64,000 nucleotides of DNA, taken from assembly GCF_004006235.1 (NCBI RefSeq), contig NZ_CP034753.1, positions 2,914,001-2,978,000 on the forward strand, written 5' to 3'. The position numbers were made by a program, and so were the translations under genes. Each line of letters starts with the position of its first letter. Positions within the stretch are counted from its first letter, which is position 1. The DNA is from Agromyces sp. LHK192. GTDB taxonomy: Bacteria; Actinomycetota; Actinomycetes; Actinomycetales; Microbacteriaceae. The notes under the pieces are model-generated. The model saw nothing but the letters and a program-made list of their open reading frames with translations. It was not told the DNA's origin and ran no database searches. Below, in pieces: positions 17,554 through 27,353 of the stretch.

Positions 17554-18603
17554 TCAGTCGGCGATCCGGCGGAGCCCCGCCATGAGCGCGATGCGATCGG
17601 CGGATGCCTCGGCCAGCGGCGTGACCGCGAGCGTGGTCACCCCGGCCTCGCGGAACGCCGCGACCCGGTCGGCGACCTCCGCTGCCGAGCCGATCAGCGA
17701 GATCGCGCGGACGAGGTCGTCGGGTACGGCGGCGATCGCCTCCGCCTTGCGTCCCTCCAGGTAGAGGTCCTGGATGACGCGTGCGTCGTCGGCGAACCCG
17801 TAGCCGGCCACGAGGTCGTTGTAGAAGTTCTTGCCGCGGGCCCCCATGCCGCCCACGTAGAGCGCCAGGTTCGGCTTGACCGCGGCGATCGCACGCTCGA
17901 CGAGTTCCGGACGTTCGCTGATCGCGAGCGCCGGGTTCGCGAACACGTCGAGGGCTCCCAGCGCCGGGTCGCGACGGCCACCGCCCGCGGCGAGCGCGTC
18001 GCCCCAGACGCCGGCCGCGCGCTCGGGGTGGAAGAACATCGGCAGCCAGCCGTCGGCGATCTCCGCGGTCTGCTCGACGGACTTCGGGCCGAGGGCGGCG
18101 ACGGTCACGGGGATCCGGTCGCGCACGGGGTGGTTGATGAGCTTGAGCGGCTTGCCGAGGCCGGTGCCCTCGCCCTCGGGCAGCGGGATCCGGTAGTGCC
18201 GGCCGTCGTGCACGACCGGCTCGCGGCGCCAGACCTGACGGCAGATCTCGATGAGCTCGCGCGTGCGGCCGAGCGGTGCGTCGTAGCGGACGCCGTGGAA
18301 TCCCTCGATGACCTGCGGCCCGGAGGCGCCGACGCCGAGCTCGAACCGGCCCCCGGAGACGAAGTCGAGCCCTGCCGCGGTCATCGCGGTGAGCGTGGGG
18401 GTGCGCGTGTAGAGCTGCAGGATGCCCGACATGAGGGTCATCCGCTCGGTTCGGGCGGCGAGGAAGCCCAATTGGCTGACCGCGTCGAACGAGTACGCCT
18501 CGGGTACGACGACCAGGTCGATGCCGGATGCCTCGAGCTCGGCGACCTCGTCGGCGGCTTCGCGGAACCCGCCCGCATAGTTCAGGAACATCCCGACGCG
18601 CAT
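17554..18603 (-). CDS. LLM-class flavin/F420-dependent oxidoreductase
   Basis: Luciferase-like monooxygenase fold, 349 residues. Family marks are MRVGMFLNYAGGFREAADEVAELEASGIDLVVVPEAYSFDAVSQLGFLA at the N-terminus, GRFELGVGASGPQVIEGFHG (the G-x-GxS phosphate-binding turn) and TVAALGPKSVEQTAEIADGWLP. Actinobacterial members of this type mostly use F420 as hydride carrier; the substrate is unknown. ATG at 18603 is chosen because AGGAG lies 4 nt upstream; the in-frame ATG at 18615 would place that site inside the gene. It is divergent from the MarP-like protease. Confidence 0.85.
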   Translation of the reverse strand: MRVGMFLNYAGGFREAADEVAELEASGIDLVVVPEAYSFDAVSQLGFLAARTERMTLMSGILQLYTRTPTLTAMTAAGLDFVSGGRFELGVGASGPQVIEGFHGVRYDAPLGRTRELIEICRQVWRREPVVHDGRHYRIPLPEGEGTGLGKPLKLINHPVRDRIPVTVAALGPKSVEQTAEIADGWLPMFFHPERAAGVWGDALAAGGGRRDPALGALDVFANPALAISERPELVERAIAAVKPNLALYVGGMGARGKNFYNDLVAGYGFADDARVIQDLYLEGRKAEAIAAVPDDLVRAISLIGSAAEVADRVAAFREAGVTTLAVTPLAEASADRIALMAGLRRIAD

Positions 18604-18734
18604 GTCACTCCTCATCGTGCGGCATCGCGCCGGCGCGCGAGCGCTTCCGACCCTAACCGATCGGCGAGCGCGATCGATCCCGGTCGCGGGAGCGGTCTGG
18701 GCGTCGTCCCAGCCGGATGCGAGAGGGTGGTGCC

Positions 18735-19913
18735 ATGGGTTGGAGCCTGCTGCTCGACATCGCGCTCGTCGTGCTGCTCGTCGGTGCGCTCGTCAACGGC
18801 TACCGCGCGGGGATCCTGCGCACCGCGGCGGGGCTCGCCGGCCTCGTCGCCGGCGGCATCGCCGCGTTCTTCCTGATGCCGTGGGTCGCCTCGTTCGTGC
18901 CTGCGCCCGAGTGGCGGGTGGCCGCGGCGACCGCGACGGCGGTCGTGCTGCTCTCGGTCGGCGCATCGCTCGGAGCCGTGGTCGGACGGGCGCTTCGCAG
19001 GGGTGCCGACGCCGTCAAGCTCGGGGTCGTCGACCGGCTCCTCGGTGCGGTGGGCAACCTGCTCGTCTCGGCGTTCGTGATCGGGCTCGTGGCATCCGGC
19101 GTCGCGACGCTCGGCGTCCCGGTGCTGTCGCCCGCGGTCGCCGGCTCGTGGGTGGTCCGCGGCATCGACCAGCTGACGCCGACCCCGGCGAAGGCGTTCA
19201 TGGCCGAGGTCCGCACGGCGGCCGTCGGCGGCGCACTCCCCTGGATCGGCGAGGTGCTCGGCGGGCCGACGGTGGCCCCCGACCTGCCGCAGGTGTCGGT
19301 GGACGACCCCGAGCTCGCGGTCGCGTCGGCGTCGGTCGTGCGGATCACGGGCACGGCCTTCGAGTGCGGAAGCACCATGTCCGGGTCGGGCTTCGTCGTC
19401 GCCGACGACCGCGTGGTCACGAACGCGCACGTCGTCGCGGGAGTCGACGAACCCCTGATCGAGGTGCCCGGCGGCGGTGCGCGCGCGGGGAGCGTCGTCG
19501 CGTGGCTGCCCGACGTCGACCTCGCGGTGATCGCGGTGCCCGGCCTCGATGCGGATCCCATCCCGCTGGCCGCCGAAGCGCCTCCCGGAACGGCATCGGC
19601 CGTCGCCGGGTATCCGTTCGGCGGGCCGTTCCAGCTCCGTCCCGCCGAGGTGATGTCGACCGGCGCGCTCACGATCATCGAGGACGGCGAGCGTTCGACC
19701 CGCGACGTCACGACGATCGCGGCCCAGGTCGACCACGGCAATTCGGGCGGGCCGGTGCTGAACCTCGACGGCGAAGTCGCGGGCGTGGTCTTCGCCCGCA
19801 GCGAGCAGGTCGACAACGTCGGCTACGCCGTGCCGCTGGCGACGCTCGCACCGCTCGCCGCCGCGTCACCGGGCCTCGCCGACCCGGTGGACTCGGGCTC
19901 CTGCGCGGGCTGA
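18735..19913 (+). CDS. MarP-like membrane serine protease (CvpA plus trypsin-like domain)
   Basis: A 392-residue protein. The first ~165 residues form four hydrophobic membrane segments of the CvpA type (LLLDIALVVLLVGALVNGY, AGLAGLVAGGIAAFFLMPW, ATATAVVLLSVGASLGAVVG, LVSAFVIGLVASG). The rest is a trypsin-like protease domain with the His of VVTNAHVVAG, the Asp of LPDVDLAVIAV and the nucleophile in DHGNSGGPVLN. This is the layout of mycobacterial MarP, which keeps internal pH and processes cell-wall enzymes under acid or oxidative stress. ATG at 18735 is used because the GAGAGGG ribosome-binding site would lie inside the longer frame. Confidence 0.9.
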   Translation: MGWSLLLDIALVVLLVGALVNGYRAGILRTAAGLAGLVAGGIAAFFLMPWVASFVPAPEWRVAAATATAVVLLSVGASLGAVVGRALRRGADAVKLGVVDRLLGAVGNLLVSAFVIGLVASGVATLGVPVLSPAVAGSWVVRGIDQLTPTPAKAFMAEVRTAAVGGALPWIGEVLGGPTVAPDLPQVSVDDPELAVASASVVRITGTAFECGSTMSGSGFVVADDRVVTNAHVVAGVDEPLIEVPGGGARAGSVVAWLPDVDLAVIAVPGLDADPIPLAAEAPPGTASAVAGYPFGGPFQLRPAEVMSTGALTIIEDGERSTRDVTTIAAQVDHGNSGGPVLNLDGEVAGVVFARSEQVDNVGYAVPLATLAPLAAASPGLADPVDSGSCAG

Positions 19914-19941
19914 AGCCGCGCGACCGCCGCCGCACCCCTCA

Positions 19942-19969
19942 CGAGGTTCGGATGAACGCACGAACCTCG
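19942..19969. terminator. Terminator between convergent marP-like gene and galM
   Basis: CGAGGTTCG (19942-19950) pairs with CGAACCTCG (19961-19969) over a 10-nt loop, a 9-bp stem between two convergent genes. Confidence 0.65.
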
Positions 19970-20045
19970 GAGGTTTCCGCGGGAAGGCTCCGAACTACGC
20001 GCGATGCTCCGGACTTCGAGCGAGACCCGCGTCGCGCCGCCGCCG

Positions 20046-20987
20046 CTACTCGGCGGCGGTGAATCCCCGGAAGCGGATGCCCCAGCTCGCGCGCCACTCC
20101 TCGCCCGGGTCGAGCAGCCGGAGGCCGCGGCCGGAGTTGAACGCCTCGGCCGGCGCCGTCATCGGTTCGACGGCGATCGCCTGCTGTCCGTCCTCGCCGG
20201 GGAACTCGCGCGTCGTGTACACCTGCACGTACCCGAACTCCTCCTCGGCCCAGACGGCGACCTCACGGCCGTCGGGTGCCGTGAGGGTGTGCTCGATGAT
20301 GCCGTCGTCGTCGGCCGCGAGCTCGCCGAACGCATCGTCGAGCTGCACGTCGCCCACGCGGCGCCCCTCGCGGAAGTCGAATCCGGTACCGTCGACGGGC
20401 ACCTCTCCCGTCGGGAGCAGACGGTCGTCGACCTCGATGTGGCTGGACGCGTCGAGGCGCAGCACGAGGTCGTCGGTGGACACGCCGCCGATCTTGACGA
20501 ACGGGTGGGTGCCGACGGCGACGGGCGCGGCCTCGCCGCCCTGGTTCTCGAGGTAGTGGGTGACCTTCAGCCCGTCCGCGACGAGTTCGTACTTGACGGC
20601 GGTGCCCAGCGTGTACGGGTAGCCGAGTTGGGGGTACACGGTCGCCGCCAGGGTCACCGAGTCGCGTTCGCGCTCGACGACCCGGTACTCGGCGTAGCGC
20701 AGCAGTCCATGGATCGCGTTGTCGAGCTTCGGTTCGGTGATCGCGAGCTGGTGCACCTCGCCGGACTCGTCGGTCCATCGACCGTCGCGGATGCGGTTGG
20801 GCCACGGCACGAGCACGATGCCGGCGCCCGACGGCGGAGTGCGGTCCTCGGCGTACGGCGGCACGAGGTCGACGCCGTCGATGGTGAGGGTGCGGATCGC
20901 GGCGGCGACGGCCGTGATGGTCGCGCGGAGTTCGCCGCTCGCGGTGGTGGTCTCGAGGTCGAACTGTTCGCCAGTGGGCAGCGTCAT
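20046..20987 (-). CDS. galM: Aldose 1-epimerase family protein (GalM-like)
   Basis: Mutarotase of the Leloir pathway, converting beta- to alpha-galactose before GalK. The 313-residue protein shows VLVPWPNRIRDG, the catalytic-base histidine region NAIHGLLR, VAVGTHPFVKIG and the glutamate motif VEPMTAPAEAFNSG, all typical. ATG at 20987 has AGGA 9 nt upstream; a TTG codon at 20996 is the alternative. It sits next to a DeoR regulator and galTK, which supports a galactose role over glucose-6-phosphate epimerase. Confidence 0.88.
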   Translation of the reverse strand: MTLPTGEQFDLETTTASGELRATITAVAAAIRTLTIDGVDLVPPYAEDRTPPSGAGIVLVPWPNRIRDGRWTDESGEVHQLAITEPKLDNAIHGLLRYAEYRVVERERDSVTLAATVYPQLGYPYTLGTAVKYELVADGLKVTHYLENQGGEAAPVAVGTHPFVKIGGVSTDDLVLRLDASSHIEVDDRLLPTGEVPVDGTGFDFREGRRVGDVQLDDAFGELAADDDGIIEHTLTAPDGREVAVWAEEEFGYVQVYTTREFPGEDGQQAIAVEPMTAPAEAFNSGRGLRLLDPGEEWRASWGIRFRGFTAAE

Positions 20988-21041
20988 GGCACCCAATCCT
21001 AGAGGGATCGCCGCGGCCGGAATCGCGCGCGCCGGGATCGC

Positions 21042-21881
21042 TCAGGCGTCGCGGCCGGCGAGCCGGACCGTGAGTCCGCGCTCCTCGAGTTCCTCGACGA
21101 GCACGTCGGGCGCTGCGGTATCCGTGATCAGGAGGCCGAAGGCGTCGACGGGTGCGATCCGCCCGAGATGGACCTCGCCGAGCTTCGCGGCGTCGGCGAC
21201 GACGACGGCGCGGGCCGCCGATCGGAGCATGAGCGCCTTGACCTGCGCCTCCGGAAGGTTCGCGTTCGTGACGCCGAGGGTGGCATCGACGCCGTTGCAT
21301 CCGATGATCGCGAGGTCGACGTGCACCTCGTCGAGCATGGAGCCGGCGAGCGGATGCACGAGCGAGTGCTGCTTCGGACGCAGCGTGCCGCCGGTCACGA
21401 CGACGGTGAAGCGCGGGATCTCGGGCTCGAGCTCGAGCGCGATGGAGAGCCCGTTGGTGAAGATCGTGACGTCCTCGAGGTCGGTGCGGGCGCGCAACGC
21501 CCTCGCGACCTGGAGGGTGGTCGTGCCCACGTCGAGGATGAGGCTCTGGCCGCTGCGCACCATGGCCGCCGCCGCCGCGCCGATCGCGCGCTTCGGGCTG
21601 ACGCTGGTCGCGAGCGCCTCCTCGAAGGTGGGTTCCCGCTCGGGCCGGGGCGCCTGGTCGAGGAGGGACCGCGCCGCGGAGCCGGTCGGGGCGGCGGGCA
21701 CGGCGCCACCGTGGACCCGCCGGATGCCGCCCGCCCGCTCGAGCGCGTCGAGATCGGCCCGCGCGGTGACGGGAGTCACGCCGAACGCCGCGGCGAGGTC
21801 GGCGACGCGGACGAAACCGCGCTCGGTCACGAGCGCGAGGGCGAGGTCCCTGCGCCCTGCGGCGTCCACCGGTTCGGCCAT
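21042..21881 (-). CDS. DeoR/GlpR-family transcriptional regulator of the galactose genes
   Basis: A 279-residue regulator. The N-terminal DeoR helix-turn-helix is RDLALALVTERGFVRVADLAAAFGVTPVTARADLDALERAGGIRRVHGGAV. The C-terminal sugar-phosphate sensor domain follows with DVGTTTLQVARAL, FTNGLSIALELE, VVTGGTLRPKQHSLV and LAIIGCNGVD. The start at 21881 (MAEPVDAAGRR) puts the helix-turn-helix about 10 residues in; the longer open frame runs into galT. It is divergent from galT over 83 bp holding several TTTGC-type palindromes, so it is the likely repressor of galTK and itself. Confidence 0.88.
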   Translation of the reverse strand: MAEPVDAAGRRDLALALVTERGFVRVADLAAAFGVTPVTARADLDALERAGGIRRVHGGAVPAAPTGSAARSLLDQAPRPEREPTFEEALATSVSPKRAIGAAAAAMVRSGQSLILDVGTTTLQVARALRARTDLEDVTIFTNGLSIALELEPEIPRFTVVVTGGTLRPKQHSLVHPLAGSMLDEVHVDLAIIGCNGVDATLGVTNANLPEAQVKALMLRSAARAVVVADAAKLGEVHLGRIAPVDAFGLLITDTAAPDVLVEELEERGLTVRLAGRDA

Positions 21882-21910
21882 ACGGCCATTGTCGTTGCGA
21901 AAGCCTTGCT

Positions 21911-21941
21911 TTGCAATACGCAACCGACTTGTTTGCGAAAC
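21911..21941. promoter_or_regulatory. Candidate operators of the galactose DeoR regulator
   Basis: TTGCAATACGCAA (21911-21923) and GTTTGCGAAAC (21931-21941) are short palindromes of the same TTGC/GCAA type in the divergent control region. The second overlaps the -35 and spacer of the galT promoter. Confidence 0.55.
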
Positions 21942-21957
21942 GAAAGCGGCGTAGCCT
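21929..21957 (+). promoter_or_regulatory. galT promoter, leaderless
   Basis: TTGTTT (21929-21934) and TAGCCT (21952-21957) are separated by 17 bp. The GTG start of galT begins 7 nt after the -10, and there is no ribosome-binding site, so transcription probably starts at the start codon. Confidence 0.65.
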
Positions 21958-21964
21958 GTGCCGG

Positions 21965-23118
21965 GTGACCACGCAGGATCCGCGCATCGCCGTGCGACGC
22001 TCATCGCTCGCCGACGGCCGCGAACTCATCTACTTCGACGATGCCGACACCGTGCTCGGACCCGAACGCGCACTCGACGAGCGCGAGCTCGACCCGCGTC
22101 CGGCCACCGCGCACATGCGGCAGGACCCGCTCACCGGCGACTGGATCTCGATCGCCGCCAACCGGCAGAACCGCATGTTTCTGCCGCCCGCACACCTGGA
22201 CCCGCTCTCGCCGCAGTCGCCGGGCAACCCGTCGGAGATCCCCAGCGTCTACGACGTCGCGGTGTTCGAGAACAAGTCGCCGTCGTTCGGACCGGGCCTC
22301 GCCGACGACGTCGCGGCGGATGCCTCCGCGGATGCGATCACGGCCGCGGCGGCCGCCCGCCTCGCCGAGACCCGCACGATCGGCATCGAGCGCAGCCTCC
22401 CGTCGATCGGACGTTGCGAGGTCGTCTGCTTCTCCCCCGAGCACGAGGGCTCCTTCGGCACCCAGTCGGTCTCACGCGCCCGCACCGTGATCGAGGCCTG
22501 GGCGCACCGCACCGCCGAGCTCTCCGCCCTGCCGGGCGTGCAGCAGGTCTTCCCCTTCGAGAACCGCGGCGAGGCGATCGGCGTGACCCTCGGGCATCCG
22601 CACGGCCAGATCTACTCGTACCCGTACGTGACCCCGCGCACGCAGCGCCTGCTCGACGCGATCGACGACTACGGCCCGACGCTGGTCGCCGACCACATTG
22701 CGCGTGAGCTCGACGGCCCGCGCGTCCTCATCCGCGGCGAGCACTGGAGCGCCTTCGTGCCGTTCGCCGCGCGCTGGCCCATCGAGGTGCACCTGGTTCC
22801 CCACCGGCACGTGCCCGACCTCGCCGAGACCACGCTCGACGAGCGCGACGAGCTCGCCCGCGTCTACCTGCGACTGCTGCGCGGCATCGACGCGCTGTAC
22901 CACACGCCGACCCCGTACATCGCGGGATGGCACCAGGCACCGGTGCACGAGCGACGCGATGAGGTGCGCCTGACGTTGCAGCTCACGAGCCCGCGGCGGG
23001 CTGCCGACAAGCTGAAGTTCCTCGCCGGCTCCGAGGCGGCGATGGGGGCCTGGATCGGCGACGTCACGCCGGAGGCGCAGGCAGAGGCGCTCCGCGCCGC
23101 GATCGAGAGGGTCCACGT

Positions 23119-23122
<4 letters not shown>
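21965..23122 (+). CDS. galT: Galactose-1-phosphate uridylyltransferase
   Basis: Transfers UMP between UDP-glucose and galactose-1-phosphate in the Leloir pathway. At 385 residues it is normal in length. The active-site motif GHPHGQIYSYPY holds the HxHxQ signature (His 211, nucleophile His 213, Gln 215). Further family marks are MRQDPLTGDWISIAANR, VFPFENRGEAIGVTL and VHLVPHRHVPDLAE. GTG at 21965 is chosen over upstream in-frame codons because a well-spaced promoter ends just before it. The stop overlaps the galK start (ATGA). Confidence 0.95.
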
Positions 23123-24309
<1,187 letters not shown>

Positions 24310-24333
24310 GCGAGCCGGGACCCGCCGAGTCGG

Positions 24334-24669
24334 TCAGGCCGCGGCCTCGCCCGGTTCGACCGCCGTCGGTGTGCCGCCGGTGATGCGTACGAGCTCGTCG
24401 AACGTCGTCGGGAACACCGTCTTCGCGTGCCCCGCGGCCGCCCAGACCTCGTCGTACCCGGCGAGCGCGACGTCCACGTACGTCCGCACCGCGGCAGGGT
24501 GCCCGACGGGCGCGACGCCCCCGATGACCTGGCCGGTCGCCTGCTTCACGTCGTCCTTCGAGGCGCGACGGATGACGCCCCCGAGCTCGGCGCCGAGCCA
24601 TTCGGTGTCGACCCGGTGCGCACCCGAGGTGAGCACGAGGATCGGCTCGTCGTCGAGCAGGAACACGGG
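24334..24669 (-). pseudogene. 5'-truncated ybaK/prolyl-tRNA-editing-like gene copy
   Basis: About 110 codons matching the C-terminal two thirds of the intact ybaK-like gene at 25557-26045 (DEPILVLTSG.HRVDT, GQVIGGVAPVGH, WAAAGHAKTVFPTTFDELVR.TGGTP). By eye roughly three quarters of residues agree. The N-terminal part is missing: the copy begins abruptly at VFLLDDEP beside a galK fragment. Its only start would be an internal GTG at 24666, so it is best seen as a remnant. Confidence 0.85.
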
Positions 24670-24674
24670 GGCCG

Positions 24675-24959
24675 AACGCGATCGGGGCGCTGCTGGATGC
24701 CTCGCACGCGTCGATGCGCGACGACTTCGAGATCACCGTGCCCGAGATCGACCTCGCCGCGGCCACGGCACAGGCGAACGGAGCCGTCGGCGCCCGCATG
24801 ACGGGCGGCGGCTTCGGCGGATCGGTCATCGCGCTGCTCGCCGACGAACTCGTGCCGGCTGTCACGCAGGCGATTCGCGACGCGTTCGCGGCGGCGGGCT
24901 ACCGCGAGCCGGTGATCTTCACCGAGCAGCCGAGCGACGGCGCGCGGCGCGACCGCTGA
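24675..24959 (+). pseudogene. 5'-truncated galK copy (C-terminal ~94 codons)
   Basis: The frame reads NAIGALLDASHASMRDDFEI...GARMTGGGFGGSVIAL...GARRDR and ends in TGA. About 76 percent of residues match the end of galK. All of the galK N-terminal and ATP-binding region is absent. ATG at 24714 could start an 81-residue peptide, but no promoter or ribosome-binding site is seen. It joins the truncated ybaK copy within a few bases of 24670. Confidence 0.88.
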
Positions 24960-24987
24960 GCCCCGGCGTGCGGTGTGCGGCGTGCGG

Positions 24988-25560
24988 TCACTTCGCCGTC
25001 GCCCACTCCTCCGCGAGGATCGCGTAGGTGACGCCGTCGACCCAACCGAGCTCGGCGTGCCAGGAGTCACGAACGCCGTGCTGCTCGCGGCGCATGCCGA
25101 GTCGCTCCATCACCCGCCACGACGCGACGTTGTCGGCGAAGCATCCGGCCGTCACGCGGTGCAGCCCGAGCTCGTCGAACGCGAGTTCGAGCAGCGTTCG
25201 GGCGATGGCGGTGGCGTAGCCCTTGCCGGCGTACGCCGGAGCGATCAGGTAGCCGAGCTCGGCCTCCGACCGGCGCCACGCATCGCCGTCGAACTGCCCG
25301 ATGCCGTCGTGCACGCGAAGCGAGCCCGTCCCGACGACGGTGCCGTCGAGGACGGCGACGGCGGTGTGGTGGTCGGGCTCCCCGACATCCTCGAGCCAGA
25401 CCCGGATGAAGGTCTCGGGGTCGACCGTCGTGCGCAGCAGCCAGCGGACGACCTCGGGCCGGTTGCGCCACACGAGCACCTCCTCGAGCAGCTCGCGCGT
25501 CGGCGTGCGCAGCTCGAGCACGCCGGCACGTCGCGGCCAGGCCACGCCGGGCGAGGTCAC
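24988..25560 (-). CDS. GNAT-family N-acetyltransferase (RimJ/RimL type)
   Basis: A 190-residue acetyltransferase of the RimJ/RimL-like subfamily. LELRTPTRELLEEVLVWRNRPEVVRWLL is the N-terminal part, AELGYLIAPAYAGKGYATAIARTLLELAF holds the acetyl-CoA pyrophosphate loop (Q/R-x-x-G-x-G/A variant AYAGKGYA), and GCFADNVASWRVMERLGMRREQHGVRDSW is the characteristic C-terminal stretch. The acceptor is unknown. The GTG start at 25560 overlaps the stop of ybaK (GTGA), so the two are coupled. Confidence 0.85.
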   Translation of the reverse strand: MTSPGVAWPRRAGVLELRTPTRELLEEVLVWRNRPEVVRWLLRTTVDPETFIRVWLEDVGEPDHHTAVAVLDGTVVGTGSLRVHDGIGQFDGDAWRRSEAELGYLIAPAYAGKGYATAIARTLLELAFDELGLHRVTAGCFADNVASWRVMERLGMRREQHGVRDSWHAELGWVDGVTYAILAEEWATAK

Positions 25561-26045
25561 GCCGATGCCTCCAGCCCCGGCTCGACCTCGCTCGGCGTGC
25601 CGCCCGTGAGGCGCACCAGCTCGTCGAACGTGGTCGGGAACACGGTCTTCGCGTGCCCGGCGGCGGCCCAGACTACCTCGTAGTCGGCGAGCGCGACGTC
25701 GACGACCGTGCGCATGGGCGACAGATGGCCGACGGGCGCGACGCCGCCGATCACCTGGCCGGTCGCCGCTTTCACGACCTCTTTCGAAGCGCGACGGATG
25801 GTGCCGCCGAGCTGCTCTCCGAGCCACCCGGTGTCGACGCGATGCGATCCCGAGGTGAGCACAAGGATCGGCTCGTCGTCGATGGTGAAGACGAGCGAGT
25901 TGGCGATCTGGCCGACCTCGATGCCGAGCGCGTCGGCGGCCAGCTGCGCGGTCGTCACGGCGCCGTCGAACCAGGTGATGCGCGGCTCGACGCCCGCGGC
26001 GCGCAGGGCCTCGGCGACACGGTCGACGGCGGCGTGGGAGGGCAT
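25557..26045 (-). CDS. YbaK/EbsC-domain protein (aminoacyl-tRNA deacylase-like)
   Basis: A 162-residue protein with the YbaK/ProX editing fold, which hydrolyses mischarged tRNA such as Cys-tRNA(Pro) or Ala-tRNA(Pro). Marks are TTAQLAADALGIEVGQIANSLVF, RRASKEVVKAATGQVIGGVAPVGH and HAKTVFPTTFDELVRLTGG, with the conserved Lys/Gly of the K-x-x-TGxxxGGVxPxG loop. ATG at 26045 is chosen because GGGGG lies 6 nt upstream; ATG at 26051 is possible. It is the intact counterpart of the truncated copy at 24.3 kb. Confidence 0.88.
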   Translation of the reverse strand: MPSHAAVDRVAEALRAAGVEPRITWFDGAVTTAQLAADALGIEVGQIANSLVFTIDDEPILVLTSGSHRVDTGWLGEQLGGTIRRASKEVVKAATGQVIGGVAPVGHLSPMRTVVDVALADYEVVWAAAGHAKTVFPTTFDELVRLTGGTPSEVEPGLEASA

Positions 26046-26084
26046 GGTCATCCCCCGATCGTATCGAGCGGCTACGATGCGCGG

Positions 26085-27353
26085 GTGGACACGGAGCACG
26101 CGCCCGCCCGCCGTCTCGGGCTCGGTGGAGCGGCGGCGATCGGCATCGCGTCGATGGTGGGGGCGGGCGTGTTCGCCGTGTGGGCTCCCGCCGCCGCGGT
26201 CGCCGGCGAGCTCCTGCTCGTGGGACTCAGCATCGCGGCGCTCGTCGCGCTCGCGAATGTCGGATCGACGGCGCAGCTCGCAGCCCGGTACCCGGAGTCC
26301 GGGGGCGCGTACCGGTACGGACGCGAGTTGCTCGGCGCCTGGCCCGGGTTCCTCGCCGGGTGGGGGTTCGTGATCGGGAAGACCGCGAGTTGCGCGGCGA
26401 TGGCCCTGACCGCGGCGGAGTACCTGGCACCGGCCGGATGGGAGCGCCCGATCGCCCTCGCCGTGGTCGCGGTCGTCGTCGGCGTCGACCTGGTCGGCAT
26501 CACGCGCACCGCCCGCGTCGCGGCGGTCATCGTGATCGCGGTCGGCGCGGTGCTCGCGGTCGTGATCGCCGCGGGAATCGCGCTGGCCGCGGAGGGCGAC
26601 GGGGCGACGGCGACGGCGACGGCGACGATCGAGCCCACGCCGTACGGCGTGCTCCAGGCGGCCGGGCTCTGCTTCTTCGCGTTCGCGGGGTACGCGCGCA
26701 TCGCGACGCTCGGCGAGGAGGTCGTGGATCCCGCGCGGACGATCCCGCGCGCGATCGCGATCGCCTTCGCCGTGGTCGTCGTGCTCTACGCCGGGGTCGG
26801 CGTCACGCTGCTCGCCGCGCTCGGGGCGCCGCACCTCGCCGACGCCGATGAGCCGCTCGCCGACGTCGTGCGCCTCGTGGGGTGGCCCGCCGCGGTCCCG
26901 CTCGTCCAGGTCGCGGCCGGCGCGGCATCCGTCGGTGCGCTCCTGGCCCTGGTCGCGGGCATCGGTCGCACCTCGCTCGCCATGGCCCGCGACCGCGAAC
27001 TGCCGGCCCCGCTCGCACGGGTGTCCACGCGCTTCGGGGTGCCGTGGGCAGCCTCCGTCTCGGTGGGCGTCGGCGTCGCCGCGCTCCTCCTCATCGGCGA
27101 CCTTCGATCGGTGATCGGGTTCTCGAGCTTCGGAGTGCTCGGCTACTACCTCGTCGCCAACCTCGCAGCGCTCCGGCAGCCCGCGCCCGAGAGACGGCTC
27201 CCCCGCTGGGCGTCCGCGGCCGGTGCGATCGGGTGCCTCGCACTCGTCGCCGCCCTGCCGTGGCAGTCCGTCGTCGGCGGCGTCGGCGTGTTCGCCGTCG
27301 GGGCGGGCATCCGGCTGCTGGTGCTCGGACGTCGACGTAGGCTTGCGGCATGA
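26085..27353 (+). CDS. APC-family amino acid permease
   Basis: About 422 residues with some 12 hydrophobic segments. The N-terminal GLGGAAAIGIASMVGAGVFAVWAPA is the substrate-site helix of the amino acid-polyamine-organocation superfamily. Later come ARYPESGGAYRYGRELLGAWPGFLAGW, CFFAFAGYARIATLGEEVVDPARTIPRAI and SLAMARDRELPAPLARVSTRFGVPWAA, all family-typical. Substrate unknown. GTG at 26085 follows a -10-like TACGAT by 6 nt with no ribosome-binding site (leaderless). The stop overlaps the next start (ATGA). Confidence 0.88.
   Translation: MDTEHAPARRLGLGGAAAIGIASMVGAGVFAVWAPAAAVAGELLLVGLSIAALVALANVGSTAQLAARYPESGGAYRYGRELLGAWPGFLAGWGFVIGKTASCAAMALTAAEYLAPAGWERPIALAVVAVVVGVDLVGITRTARVAAVIVIAVGAVLAVVIAAGIALAAEGDGATATATATIEPTPYGVLQAAGLCFFAFAGYARIATLGEEVVDPARTIPRAIAIAFAVVVVLYAGVGVTLLAALGAPHLADADEPLADVVRLVGWPAAVPLVQVAAGAASVGALLALVAGIGRTSLAMARDRELPAPLARVSTRFGVPWAASVSVGVGVAALLLIGDLRSVIGFSSFGVLGYYLVANLAALRQPAPERRLPRWASAAGAIGCLALVAALPWQSVVGGVGVFAVGAGIRLLVLGRRRRLAA

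Noticed and set aside
24714-24959. 81-residue independent small protein
   Set aside because: It is the C-terminal end of a truncated galK copy without ATP-binding region, promoter or ribosome-binding site.
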